A stretch of 55,910 bases of DNA, taken from NCBI GenBank assembly GCA_047638695.1, contig JBLINY010000021.1, positions 1 to 55,910 of the forward strand, read 5' to 3'. The notes under the pieces were generated by a model that saw only the letters and a program-made list of their open reading frames with translations, did not search any database and was not told the DNA's origin. Position numbers and translations under genes: made by a program. Shown here piece after piece: positions 43,330 through 51,721 of this stretch. Origin of the DNA: JAHECQ01 sp047638695. GTDB lineage: Bacteria; Actinomycetota; Acidimicrobiia; Acidimicrobiales; SZUA-35. How positions within the stretch are numbered: position 1 is the stretch's first letter; each line of letters begins with the position of its first letter.

Positions 43330-44976
43330 ATGACTAAGCCGTCTGTCGCCGCCCGAGCACTGCGTCTGCTACTGGTGTTGGCTCTCGCTGCCGTCGCACC
43401 GATCTCAGCGCCATCGAACGTCGCGGCGACGCCGCTGTCGCCGAGCCGTCAAGTCGAACGGCTCTACCGCGCCTATTTCGATCGAGCACCCGACGCGGAG
43501 GGTCATTCGTTTTGGACGCAGGAGGTTCTCAACGGTCAACCACTGGCGGTCGTTTCAGACGCGTTCGCCCAGAGCCCCGAATTCGATGCCACCTACGGAG
43601 CGCTGCCCGACACTGATTTCGTCGATCTTGTGTACAACAACGTGCTCAGCCGAGCGCCGGACAGCATCGGGAGCGAATTCTGGACCGGGCAGCTTGCCAC
43701 CCGAACCCGGGGCGACGTGATGGTGGGATTCAGTGAATCGGCCGAGTTTGCGATCCGACTTGGACATCTCGACGGCGAACAGGTTAGCCGCCTGTACCAA
43801 GCGTATTTTCTTCGTGAGGGTGACGCACAGGGCCTGAGCTACTGGCAGCAACGTCAGATGGCTGGTTTCACGCTCATTGAGATCTCTGAAACCTTCGCTA
43901 GAAGTCCGGAGTTCTCGGGCATGTACGGTGCGTTGTCCAATCGCGACTTCGTGACCCTCGTCTACCAAAATGTGCTGGGCCGCCTGCCCGACGCCGAGGG
44001 ATTGGGCTTCTGGACATCCCGGCTCGATCAGCGAGTCTCTACTCGCGGAGCAGTGATGGTCGGGTTCAGCGAGAGCCCCGAGTTCTCGGGCAATCCTGCG
44101 CCGCCTTCGACCGCTGGAAGATCAGTCGGCGGTTGCCAGCTCTTCCCCTCCGATTCGTTCTGGTTTCGGTCAGTCGCCGACCTACCGATTCACCCGAGCA
44201 GCGACGCGTTCGTCAACACGATCGGACGTGATCGGCGGGCCCATCCCGACTTCGGTTCCGACTATGACGGAACGGGCGCCTTCGGGATTCCCTACGAAAC
44301 TGTTCGTGGGCCCGGTCCATCGACGGTCGTGACGTTTGACTACGACGAGGAGAGCGACCCCAGTCCGTACCCGATTCCGGCTGATACTCCGATCGAGCGT
44401 GGAAGCGACGCACACATCCTCGTCGTGGAAACTGGTCGGTGCGTGCTTCATGAAATCTTTGCCGCTGAATGGGTTGGGAACTCGATCCGCGCTGGCAGTG
44501 GCGCTCGATGGGATCTGTCGTCGAACGCCATGCGTCCCGACGGCTGGACGTCGGGCGATGCAGCGGGGCTTCCGATCCTTCCGGGTCTCGTTCGCTACGA
44601 CGAGGTCGCGGCCGGGTCGGTCGATCACGTCATTCGGTTTACTGCTCCGGTTACCGACGACAGCTATGTCTGGCCAGCGTCGCATCACGCCGGTCGGGAC
44701 GGTATCGATCATCCACCGATGGGCAGCTGGATGCGACTGAAGGCATCGGTTGACCCGGGGGATTTCGACGGCCAGGCGCGGGTGATTGTGGAGGCGCTGC
44801 TCGAACATGGGGCGATCCTCGCCGACAACGGGTCGTCGTGGTATCTCAGCGGAGCGCCCGATACCCGTTGGGACAACGACGATCTAGGGCAGCTCAAGAC
44901 GCTCAACGGTTCTATGTTCGAGTTCGTCGACGCCTCCTCGCTGCAGGTCGCTCCGAACTCGATGGCGAGCCGCTAG
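43330..44976 (+). CDS. secreted DUF4214-repeat protein
   Basis: A protein of 548 residues. An N-terminal signal peptide covers about 1-34 (basic start, then LRLLLVLALAAVAPISA). Four repeats of the DUF4214 half-unit follow (about 38-260), each with a pattern like LYRAYFDRAPDAEGHSFW and ending SPEF or SAEF. DUF4214 domains are found in secreted and surface proteins and are often linked with glycan or matrix contact. The C-terminal half (about 270-548) is a domain I do not recognise, with DSFWFRSVADLPIHPSSD and a run of Asp/Trp/His-rich strands. The first usable Met for a signal peptide is at 43330; an earlier GTG at 43279 is less likely. Confidence 0.8.
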   Translation: MTKPSVAARALRLLLVLALAAVAPISAPSNVAATPLSPSRQVERLYRAYFDRAPDAEGHSFWTQEVLNGQPLAVVSDAFAQSPEFDATYGALPDTDFVDLVYNNVLSRAPDSIGSEFWTGQLATRTRGDVMVGFSESAEFAIRLGHLDGEQVSRLYQAYFLREGDAQGLSYWQQRQMAGFTLIEISETFARSPEFSGMYGALSNRDFVTLVYQNVLGRLPDAEGLGFWTSRLDQRVSTRGAVMVGFSESPEFSGNPAPPSTAGRSVGGCQLFPSDSFWFRSVADLPIHPSSDAFVNTIGRDRRAHPDFGSDYDGTGAFGIPYETVRGPGPSTVVTFDYDEESDPSPYPIPADTPIERGSDAHILVVETGRCVLHEIFAAEWVGNSIRAGSGARWDLSSNAMRPDGWTSGDAAGLPILPGLVRYDEVAAGSVDHVIRFTAPVTDDSYVWPASHHAGRDGIDHPPMGSWMRLKASVDPGDFDGQARVIVEALLEHGAILADNGSSWYLSGAPDTRWDNDDLGQLKTLNGSMFEFVDASSLQVAPNSMASR

Positions 44977-45081
44977 CCGGGCGGTGTCTCTCCATCGGCT
45001 CTGCTTCAGCTCGGCAGCACGGTCAGCTCTGGCGGCCGACGCAATTTTGGCTAGCGGCCGCAAGTACTAGCGTCATCCGGT

Positions 45082-45855
45082 GTGACTTCAGGTGAAGACG
45101 ATCCCTACGACTGGCTCGTTCGACGGTTTGCTGGGTCGGAACTGCCACAAATGTTGGAGAATCTGCGACAACTCCCGCAACAGCGGTCGTGGTCCGTGAT
45201 GCGCAGGATTGTCCTTGGTGCTGCCGCCGTAATCATCCTTGGAACTCTGGGTTACTACTCGCTCGTAGACGATGCATTCATCGAGCGGGACGTTCCGGTG
45301 GTCGCCGTTTTGATCGCCTGCTATCTGCTCGTATTCAAGGCGGTTCATTCATTGGCGAACTACGAGCGGGCGAGAAAGTTAGAACAACCGTTTACTACGG
45401 ACTTTCTCAACTCGACCCTCGGAGCTCTCGTACTTGGCCTGGCGGCTGGTGCCGCTGTTTGGCTTCCGCTGAGTTGGTGGGCGCCGCGCAGTGCGTATGA
45501 GGTAACTACGAGCTTGATTCTCGTAGCGGTCCTCGAGCAGGCCGAAGTCATGGGCGTGCTCCTGGCTCTCTTGATCACGGCGATCTTCATTCGTCGACAA
45601 ATGGCAGTCGTGGCGGTTTGCGCCTTCACGCTTGGAATGGCGACGGCGACGACACTCATCATCATTCACCGCTTCGAGCCGCTCGGTGTAACTGTCGACT
45701 TCGACGGCCGATCTAGTGAATTGGCCGTGAGTCATCTGTGGGGCTTCACGCTCTTGAGTCATGCTCTCGTGAACATCACCTGCGCGGCACTAGCCATGTT
45801 TGTGGCAGTTCTTGGGAGTGGGCGGCTGTGGCATGCCCTGATTTCGGCCCGGTAG
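45082..45855 (+). CDS. multi-pass membrane protein of unknown function
   Basis: A protein of 257 residues with a short acidic cytosolic N-terminus and about six predicted membrane helices (near 41-62, 70-92, 113-135, 142-168, 172-193 and 222-250). No family is recognised. It begins with GTG at 45082. It converges on the TIR gene with only 31 bases between. In some conflict systems membrane proteins act as effectors or partners, but there is no direct sign of that here beyond position. Confidence 0.65.
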   Translation: MTSGEDDPYDWLVRRFAGSELPQMLENLRQLPQQRSWSVMRRIVLGAAAVIILGTLGYYSLVDDAFIERDVPVVAVLIACYLLVFKAVHSLANYERARKLEQPFTTDFLNSTLGALVLGLAAGAAVWLPLSWWAPRSAYEVTTSLILVAVLEQAEVMGVLLALLITAIFIRRQMAVVAVCAFTLGMATATTLIIIHRFEPLGVTVDFDGRSSELAVSHLWGFTLLSHALVNITCAALAMFVAVLGSGRLWHALISAR

Positions 45856-45886
45856 TTTTGGCTGGCCCCTCTCCGGACGAGACGCG

Positions 45887-46516
45887 TCAGGTCGAGACGT
45901 CGGCGGGTTGGAAGGTTTTTCGAAATCGTGCGATGTGACCGGACAAGTCGAATTCGGGCGCTGGGTCCTGCCCGAGCGCGCTTGCGACTGCGGACCGGGC
46001 TTCCTTGAGACCCTCGTCTACACCGACGTTGATGCACTGGAGGTCGTTCAGGATCGATGGTTCCAACGCGCCCGCCTCGAGCGGAGGGATCACGATTGGT
46101 ATCACTTTCTTTTCCTGCACCCACACCGCGCCGAGCTCGATCTTGCAGAAGTCGGACTTCATGAAGTTCGGCGTTAACACCATCAGAACGAGTGCAGTGT
46201 CCTCAAGCCTTTCTCTTAGGTAGTTCGACCAATTCTCTCCGGCCGGGATCTTCGAGCCGAGCACGCTTGTTGCAAGAATGTCTCGGGTTTTGACTTCGAG
46301 ACCGGCGCCGACCAGCTGGAGCAACGCTTTCACGATCTCCTTATCGGCGTGGGCGTGACTGACGACAATCGGGCCGAGGCTGGGGTCGGTGTCGTGAAGC
46401 TCGACCGTCGCCGTTCCATCGGGGTTCATTACGATGGTCTCGGCTTGATTGATTACGATCGTCTCGGCTTGATTGAGAGTGTCGACTTTCTTTATGTCGT
46501 TGTTGAATGTGGCCAT
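45887..46516 (-). CDS. TIR-domain effector with N-terminal INQA repeat
   Basis: A protein of 209 residues. Residues 14-30 form a repeat: LNQAETIV, then INQAETIV, then a third strand-like start. Residues about 48-170 are a TIR_2-type domain, with IVVSHAHADKE as the first strand, SDFCKIELGAVW carrying Glu127 at the catalytic position of NAD-cleaving TIR domains, and VIPIVIPP as a core strand. The last 40 residues are helical. The gene follows the NLR-like gene by 52 bases on the same strand, so they form one operon. The same repeat occurs at the N-terminus of the NLR, which suggests homotypic recruitment. NAD cleavage as output is inferred from the family. Confidence 0.88.
   Translation of the reverse strand: MATFNNDIKKVDTLNQAETIVINQAETIVMNPDGTATVELHDTDPSLGPIVVSHAHADKEIVKALLQLVGAGLEVKTRDILATSVLGSKIPAGENWSNYLRERLEDTALVLMVLTPNFMKSDFCKIELGAVWVQEKKVIPIVIPPLEAGALEPSILNDLQCINVGVDEGLKEARSAVASALGQDPAPEFDLSGHIARFRKTFQPADVST
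46427..46477 (-). repeat. 24-bp direct repeat encoding the INQAETIV octads
   Basis: Two nearly identical 24-base units (AATCAAGCCGAGACSATC plus GTAATS) lie side by side in the TIR gene and encode the repeated octapeptide. A related but less repetitive copy is at 51321-51356 in the NLR gene. Confidence 0.8.
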
Positions 46517-46568
46517 GGCGGAAGCCCTCGTTTCCTGTTTGTCTTGCTTTTTGTCCCTGGCTTGGTCG

Positions 46569-49500
46569 CTATTCGATGACCACAGCGCCGCGTCCAGCCA
46601 GTACCCCAGAGAGGCCGAGCGTGGTCGGGTCGCTGAGGGACTCGAGTTGAACGTCGATCGAGCCAGCCCCGGCTGGGATGCTGATACGACAACGCAGCAC
46701 GCTCCATTCGTGGTCGAGCGTGCTTGTGAGACTGTCGCAGACCTTCGCGTCAGCGTCAGCGCAGTTTAGTTCCACTGGCGAGAACGGCCGCGCTACGACG
46801 ACATCGGTGGCTGGCGCCACACTGAAGGTGAGGGTGTGGTTGCGGCACTGTGTTTGATCGACACCGCCAAAGCTCAGGTGGATTGTCGCTGTTCGCTTTC
46901 TGGCGGCAGGAGTAAACTCCCATTGGAGCGACGCTGTTCGAGTACGAGGATCGTCACTTCCAAGAACACCCTGGATCGCATCGACCTCGGTTGTGCCCTC
47001 AGGATTGAAGTCGGTGTGACTTTCGCAGCTGCCGCGGTCGAGCAAGATATAGAGCGACGCTCCGGTGCGATCGTCTCGAGAGTCATCGGCCAGGCTCCAT
47101 TCTTGGAGCGCCAGCTGATCTCCGGAGTGGTCGCGTACAAGCGTCGTGACATCGCTGGACCATTGATGCCATTGCTGAGCGACAGAGAACGAGTGGATGC
47201 CGTTGTGCTGACCAACGATGTCGATGCCGCCAAGATTCAACATGCTTGCCGTCGAGTCTGTCCCGGCTGTTCCGTCCGGGCTCCCGGCCCAAACGAGCGT
47301 CGCTTTGACGATCTTCGACCGGTCAAGCTCACCAAGGGCAAAGATGCCGGTCGATCGATCTTCCATACCGGTACCGAACACTTGAACGTCGCCGCACACG
47401 GGCGTTCGAATCGTTATGCCACGTTCGTTCAGGTGGACATTGACGATGTGACGTGGGACGTCGGGAATGTAGATCTGTGTGGGCTGGTCGGAGCTCACGG
47501 GCTGACCGTTAATCCTGGCTGAGGTGCTGCCAAGCTCGGCGATGCTTATCAAGCAATAGGTTCCGGCCAAGACCTCGCCGGCCGGGAGATCCTGGTGCAG
47601 CAGCGGTTCAATGGCCGGCCTCTGGCTCGTGTCGTCTGCACAGACAAGTGAGATCGAGTGCGGTGATAGATCGGAGGTTGTGGAGTCGGTTCTGACCCGC
47701 AGGGCCACATCGACATGTCGTCGGAGTTCCAGTACCAAGGACTTGTCCGCGCCCACGGAGACGACCGTCGTGTCGGTCAGGAGTTCAGCGCTCGCATCGC
47801 CCGAAAGCCGGTGGCCGATCGTCCATCCGTCGACTTCTGACACTTCAACGCTGCAGGTCTGCCCGACCACAAATCCAGTTAGCGGCAGGGGTCGAGAGAC
47901 CGACACCGAAGCCGAACGCTCGACATCGCAGGTGTAGGTAATGGGAATGGCGGGAGCATCGATCGGGCCGATGGCGATGATCTGAGACGATGATGTAGGC
48001 GGAGCAGGCGGCGGAGGGCGGGTGATAGTCGCGCTGATGATCTGTTCTCGATCACCGGTCACAAAGACCGAGTGCGATGTACCTCGGGCGATGGTTTGGC
48101 CGTCGACGCTCCAGGTGATCTCTGTCGAACCAAACGTTGGGCTTAGCGTGCACTTTGATCCCTGTGGGATCGATCCGAGGTGGGTGACTCCAACAAACTT
48201 GACGGGCGGGTAATCAAGTGGGTTCCCGGCGACCGTCACCGACGCCGGCATCTTCGGCAGGGTGCATGTCACTGCGACGCTAACGGGTTCGGTGTTGTCG
48301 GCTAACCCAGCGGTCGAAATGGAGATGCTGACCGGAGTGGCCCGGCTCGAGGCGACCGACAGCGTCGTTGACTCGAGCAACGTGACGTTGGCGAAGTCGA
48401 CGCCGTCGATTGTCTGCATCCAGCCGGTTCGAGGATCCAGCTCAACATCGCACGTCACACCAACGGGCAGTGTTTGAGAGGCGACACCGCCCACGCCGAT
48501 AGAAACGGCGGCCGGCAAAAGCGAGCGTTTCGGCAGCGCACAGGAGATGCTGCCAGATACATCGGGAGCACCGTCGTTTCCATCGTGGGTGAGGCGAAGA
48601 ATGGCGGACGACGGGATGACATCGACAACTACCTCGGTTGGGCCAGCATCGACGATGAACCGATTGTCTTCCCGACCACGAACACGAAATTCGGCTAGGG
48701 GCTTGCCGTCACCGACGTCGAGGGTGCACATCGATCCAACGGTCAGCGGTTCTGAAACCGTGTCCTCGTCAAGTGGTTCGATGGTCGCGGTCCGGACCTC
48801 GTCTCCCAACGGTTCGATACAGCTGAACTGGAATTCCAAATCACCCGTGGCCAACCAGATTGGAACTGATGCTACGTGCGACCGGATGCCGACGGTGCTT
48901 TGAGTCTGCGGTTGGAGGTCGACCTCGATGACGATGCGCCCGGGCGGCGTCGCGGTCGATGGATTGCATTCGTCCAACTTGAGAGGGAACGTCTTGCCGC
49001 CTCCGGTGCACGTGGTTCCAACGACTTGCCAGCCGATCTCGAGGCCACGATCCGGTGATAGGAGCCGCAGGTCACAGGAGCCGCTACGAGCGATCGTTTC
49101 TGTCTGGACGGTCGCCTTACGGGGGGAGAGTTGGGCCTCTCGGTCTTTGTTTTTGTCAGGACAGTTGTAGGCCACCGTTCCGAGACCGGCATCCCCGAAG
49201 ACGTCGGGCGGAGTGCCGTTGCTCAGTCTGAACTCGAGCAGTCGCTCCTCCTTGATTTTTGAAACGCGGGTAACCGTCACGCCTGAGAAGCCATCCCACC
49301 AAAGGGATTGCGCCACCAACGCTGGATTGTCCTCGACGATCAGCTGAACCTGAGAGTCGGCCGTTTGGACGGCAGCACTTGCGTACTCACCCTCTGCAAA
49401 CGACCCCACCGAACTTCCCAACTCGTCACTCGACAAAAGGCCATTCGTGTCCCTGATCGTGATCTCACACTTGCCAAAATCGCTGTGTGTGAATTCGACC

Positions 49501-51434
49501 GGAAAGTCATCGCCGGCCTTCAAAACCTGAGGATCGTCTCTGTCTCCGCATTTGCGGAACTCGACCTCGCCATCGATCTCGTCCCAGGTCTCATCGAAGG
49601 TGAATCGCACCGTTGACGGTCCTCGGTCTCCAGGTCCGCCCGAGATGTTCACGTGCACGAATGTGACGTCGTTGTCAATCAGGCGGTCAACGACGGTGGC
49701 GACGGCCCAGATCGTGAAGGCCCCGATGGACGCGAGCGTGAGTAGGGCTACGACCGAGACGAGCCATGCAGACGGGGGAGCATCCTTGTTCGAGTTGTCT
49801 GGGCTTCGTGAGTCGTCACCGCCCCTTCGCCAGAATCGGAGGTAGGCCCAGACTCCGGCGCCGAGCGCTGCCAGCGACGCGATCAGTCCAACGACCCCCT
49901 GCCCCCCTGGTCGTGTTGCCTGCTGGTGTTGCTTCAGCCACCTCGCAGCCTCCCTCTGTTCGTCGGGCCCGAGGTCGGCCGCCACTTCGACGCCCTTCTC
50001 GAAGAAGAGTTCTGCCAACCCAGGCCACAGGCTGATGTCGAGGATTGGGCTCAGACGATTCGCCACCTGATGGGCGACCTTTTGAAGATCTTCCTCCCGT
50101 GATGCGACGGCGTGACCCAACACCTCGGCAACGAAGGGCACGAGGATCGGAGCTTGCTCGGACGATAACGACGAAGAGGCTACGGTCGTCCACTCGTCGA
50201 CGTCGCGAATCATTGCTTGCTGGAGCCGTGTCAGCTCTCTTTTCTGGTCTCTCGACTGTTCGATGTGGTCTCGAACTGCGGGGTCAATCCGGACTCCGAA
50301 TTCTCCCTCGCCCTGGCTCGTTCCCCTGGCGTCGACCGTGTAGAGGGTTTCCTTGGATGCCAGGCCGCTTTCCCACAACCAGTCAGCACTCTCCTGCAAG
50401 ACCTTCTGGCTCAGGTGCTGGACGAACTCGGCAGGAAGCGTCGCACTGATCGACGCAAGCTGTTGCACCAGATGGACCCGGGCCTCATGTTTCGGACCTG
50501 CATCCTCACTCAATTCGAGATAGGGCCAAGCGTCTCGATGTTTCTCGACCAATTCGGCCGCTCGGGATAGTTCCAGTGGTGCGTCAGTCTCCCTGGCCCC
50601 AACCCGTTGGCCAAGCCCGATGAGGCTTGCAGGGCGGCCATGGAGAGCGTCGACGATTCTCGTCACGCACTCACTGTCGTCGTCTGAAAGCTCTCGGTTG
50701 TCGGGGTTGGCACTGCGCAGGAAAAGCTCTTGACCGAATGTCGCCCCGAGACTGCCGACGAGGACTTCGTCGGGCTCGACCGCTGTGGTACCGATGACGA
50801 ACGCGCAGTGCGGAGCGAGATCGAGCACCCGTTGGATCTGGTCTGGTCGCAATTCGAGTGCATCCAGCACAACGACGGCGCTCAGATCTTCGAGTGCCAG
50901 TTGAACCTGATTCTCGCTGAGGAAATACGGACGAGCGTCGCCGTCCCAATGGTGGGTGCGCTCGAAGAGCTGCTGGCTGATGTCCTCAAACCTCAAATGT
51001 GCCGCACGAAGCTGGATGACGCCATGCGGGTAGGCCGGGGTCAGATCGGTGAACGCCAATTCTCGGAGGAGACTTGTCTGACCCCACCCCTCACCGCTGC
51101 TGCGGACATGGACGACCTTTCCGCTTTTTCCGGCCCCATCTCCGGGGTCGGACTCGGATCGATCCCCCTCCTCTGATGAAGCCGGGACAGCGACGGGTCC
51201 CCCGAGCCCGAGCTTTATCCGGATTTCCTCAACCTGTTCCTTTCGACCCAGGAAGTCTGGGTTGGGACGGCCGAGTGCTCGAAAGGGTCTCAATCTTGGC
51301 CGCGCCGGCGGGGTCGAGCTCTGGTTGATTGTTATGGCGTCGGCTTGGTTGATGGTTCCGACTTGGTCGATCTTGTTCGTCCAACCGGATTCGGTGCTGC
51401 CGGCCTCGTCGACCATTGTCCCTGCCCTCGTCAT
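46569..51434 (-). CDS. NLR-like STAND protein with transmembrane segments and Ig-like repeat ectodomain
   Basis: A protein of 1621 residues. In order: N-terminal motif GTINQADAITINQ (26-38), shared with the TIR protein; a STAND entry motif NPDFLGRKEQVEEI (58-71); a Walker A region GEGWGQTSLL (114-123) with Gln119 in place of the Lys; Walker B AVVVLDAL (186-193); and a GxP-type segment HGRPASLIGL (265-274). A helical region continues to about 510. Two hydrophobic segments are at about 513-534 and 557-582, with a charged loop between them. From about 595 there are some eight beta-rich repeats of around 85-110 residues, each with a Cys pair in a pattern like ISC...PVGVTC (DUF5979-like). A final domain (about 1370-1621) contains VKATLVWAGSPDG, as in bacterial surface adhesins. 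ATG 51434 and ATG 51416 are both possible starts. The gene heads an operon with the TIR gene. The STAND assignment comes from motif order; nucleotide binding is uncertain because of the Gln. Confidence 0.8.
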   Translation of the reverse strand: MTRAGTMVDEAGSTESGWTNKIDQVGTINQADAITINQSSTPPARPRLRPFRALGRPNPDFLGRKEQVEEIRIKLGLGGPVAVPASSEEGDRSESDPGDGAGKSGKVVHVRSSGEGWGQTSLLRELAFTDLTPAYPHGVIQLRAAHLRFEDISQQLFERTHHWDGDARPYFLSENQVQLALEDLSAVVVLDALELRPDQIQRVLDLAPHCAFVIGTTAVEPDEVLVGSLGATFGQELFLRSANPDNRELSDDDSECVTRIVDALHGRPASLIGLGQRVGARETDAPLELSRAAELVEKHRDAWPYLELSEDAGPKHEARVHLVQQLASISATLPAEFVQHLSQKVLQESADWLWESGLASKETLYTVDARGTSQGEGEFGVRIDPAVRDHIEQSRDQKRELTRLQQAMIRDVDEWTTVASSSLSSEQAPILVPFVAEVLGHAVASREEDLQKVAHQVANRLSPILDISLWPGLAELFFEKGVEVAADLGPDEQREAARWLKQHQQATRPGGQGVVGLIASLAALGAGVWAYLRFWRRGGDDSRSPDNSNKDAPPSAWLVSVVALLTLASIGAFTIWAVATVVDRLIDNDVTFVHVNISGGPGDRGPSTVRFTFDETWDEIDGEVEFRKCGDRDDPQVLKAGDDFPVEFTHSDFGKCEITIRDTNGLLSSDELGSSVGSFAEGEYASAAVQTADSQVQLIVEDNPALVAQSLWWDGFSGVTVTRVSKIKEERLLEFRLSNGTPPDVFGDAGLGTVAYNCPDKNKDREAQLSPRKATVQTETIARSGSCDLRLLSPDRGLEIGWQVVGTTCTGGGKTFPLKLDECNPSTATPPGRIVIEVDLQPQTQSTVGIRSHVASVPIWLATGDLEFQFSCIEPLGDEVRTATIEPLDEDTVSEPLTVGSMCTLDVGDGKPLAEFRVRGREDNRFIVDAGPTEVVVDVIPSSAILRLTHDGNDGAPDVSGSISCALPKRSLLPAAVSIGVGGVASQTLPVGVTCDVELDPRTGWMQTIDGVDFANVTLLESTTLSVASSRATPVSISISTAGLADNTEPVSVAVTCTLPKMPASVTVAGNPLDYPPVKFVGVTHLGSIPQGSKCTLSPTFGSTEITWSVDGQTIARGTSHSVFVTGDREQIISATITRPPPPAPPTSSSQIIAIGPIDAPAIPITYTCDVERSASVSVSRPLPLTGFVVGQTCSVEVSEVDGWTIGHRLSGDASAELLTDTTVVSVGADKSLVLELRRHVDVALRVRTDSTTSDLSPHSISLVCADDTSQRPAIEPLLHQDLPAGEVLAGTYCLISIAELGSTSARINGQPVSSDQPTQIYIPDVPRHIVNVHLNERGITIRTPVCGDVQVFGTGMEDRSTGIFALGELDRSKIVKATLVWAGSPDGTAGTDSTASMLNLGGIDIVGQHNGIHSFSVAQQWHQWSSDVTTLVRDHSGDQLALQEWSLADDSRDDRTGASLYILLDRGSCESHTDFNPEGTTEVDAIQGVLGSDDPRTRTASLQWEFTPAARKRTATIHLSFGGVDQTQCRNHTLTFSVAPATDVVVARPFSPVELNCADADAKVCDSLTSTLDHEWSVLRCRISIPAGAGSIDVQLESLSDPTTLGLSGVLAGRGAVVIE

Positions 51435-51721
51435 TCGTCCCTGTTCCCCCCGAACAGGAATCTGGGGGAACCCTTGCTCAGAAGACTTGGGGCGTCAATT
51501 GTCATGTGTCACATCTGTAGACAGGGGCGTTCTCGCGATCGATGGAGTGTGACCCTCCGGTTTTGGGGTTGATTTCGAACGTCCTTCTTCTCGACGCTCG
51601 GCTAACCGCTCGATTCGCCCTGTTCCTTCTCGATGGTTCGAGCAGAATGACCGGACTACGCTCGGCCTCGATATTGGCTAGACGCGGCAGTCGGCAGTAG
51701 TCGAGTGGCACAAGAGGGAGC
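51435..51721. promoter_or_regulatory. divergent control region of the proposed conflict system
   Basis: A 287-base gap separates the minus-strand NLR-TIR operon from the plus-strand hydrolase-protease operon. It should hold both promoters, so a shared regulator could act here. Besides the hairpin beside the NLR start (listed separately) there is a second G-rich block, CTGGGGGAAC, at about 51462-51471, which repeats part of the hairpin loop and right arm. No further gene is visible. Confidence 0.5.
51440..51458 (-). promoter_or_regulatory. 7-bp inverted repeat covering the NLR leader
   Basis: CCTGTTC (51440-51446) and GAACAGG (51452-51458) are perfect inverted repeats around five C bases. On the minus strand this is a hairpin with a G-only loop placed just before the first ATG of the NLR gene, overlapping its likely ribosome site. 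It could be an operator or a structure that limits translation. Confidence 0.5.

Noticed and set aside
46836..47522. Plus-strand frame of 228 codons inside the NLR gene
   Set aside because: It is the antisense of the adhesin-like C-terminal domain, which has clear beta-strand motifs on the minus strand.
51435..51721. Retron or other small RNA between the divergent operons
   Set aside because: No reverse transcriptase is nearby, and only one short hairpin is visible; a promoter region explains it.
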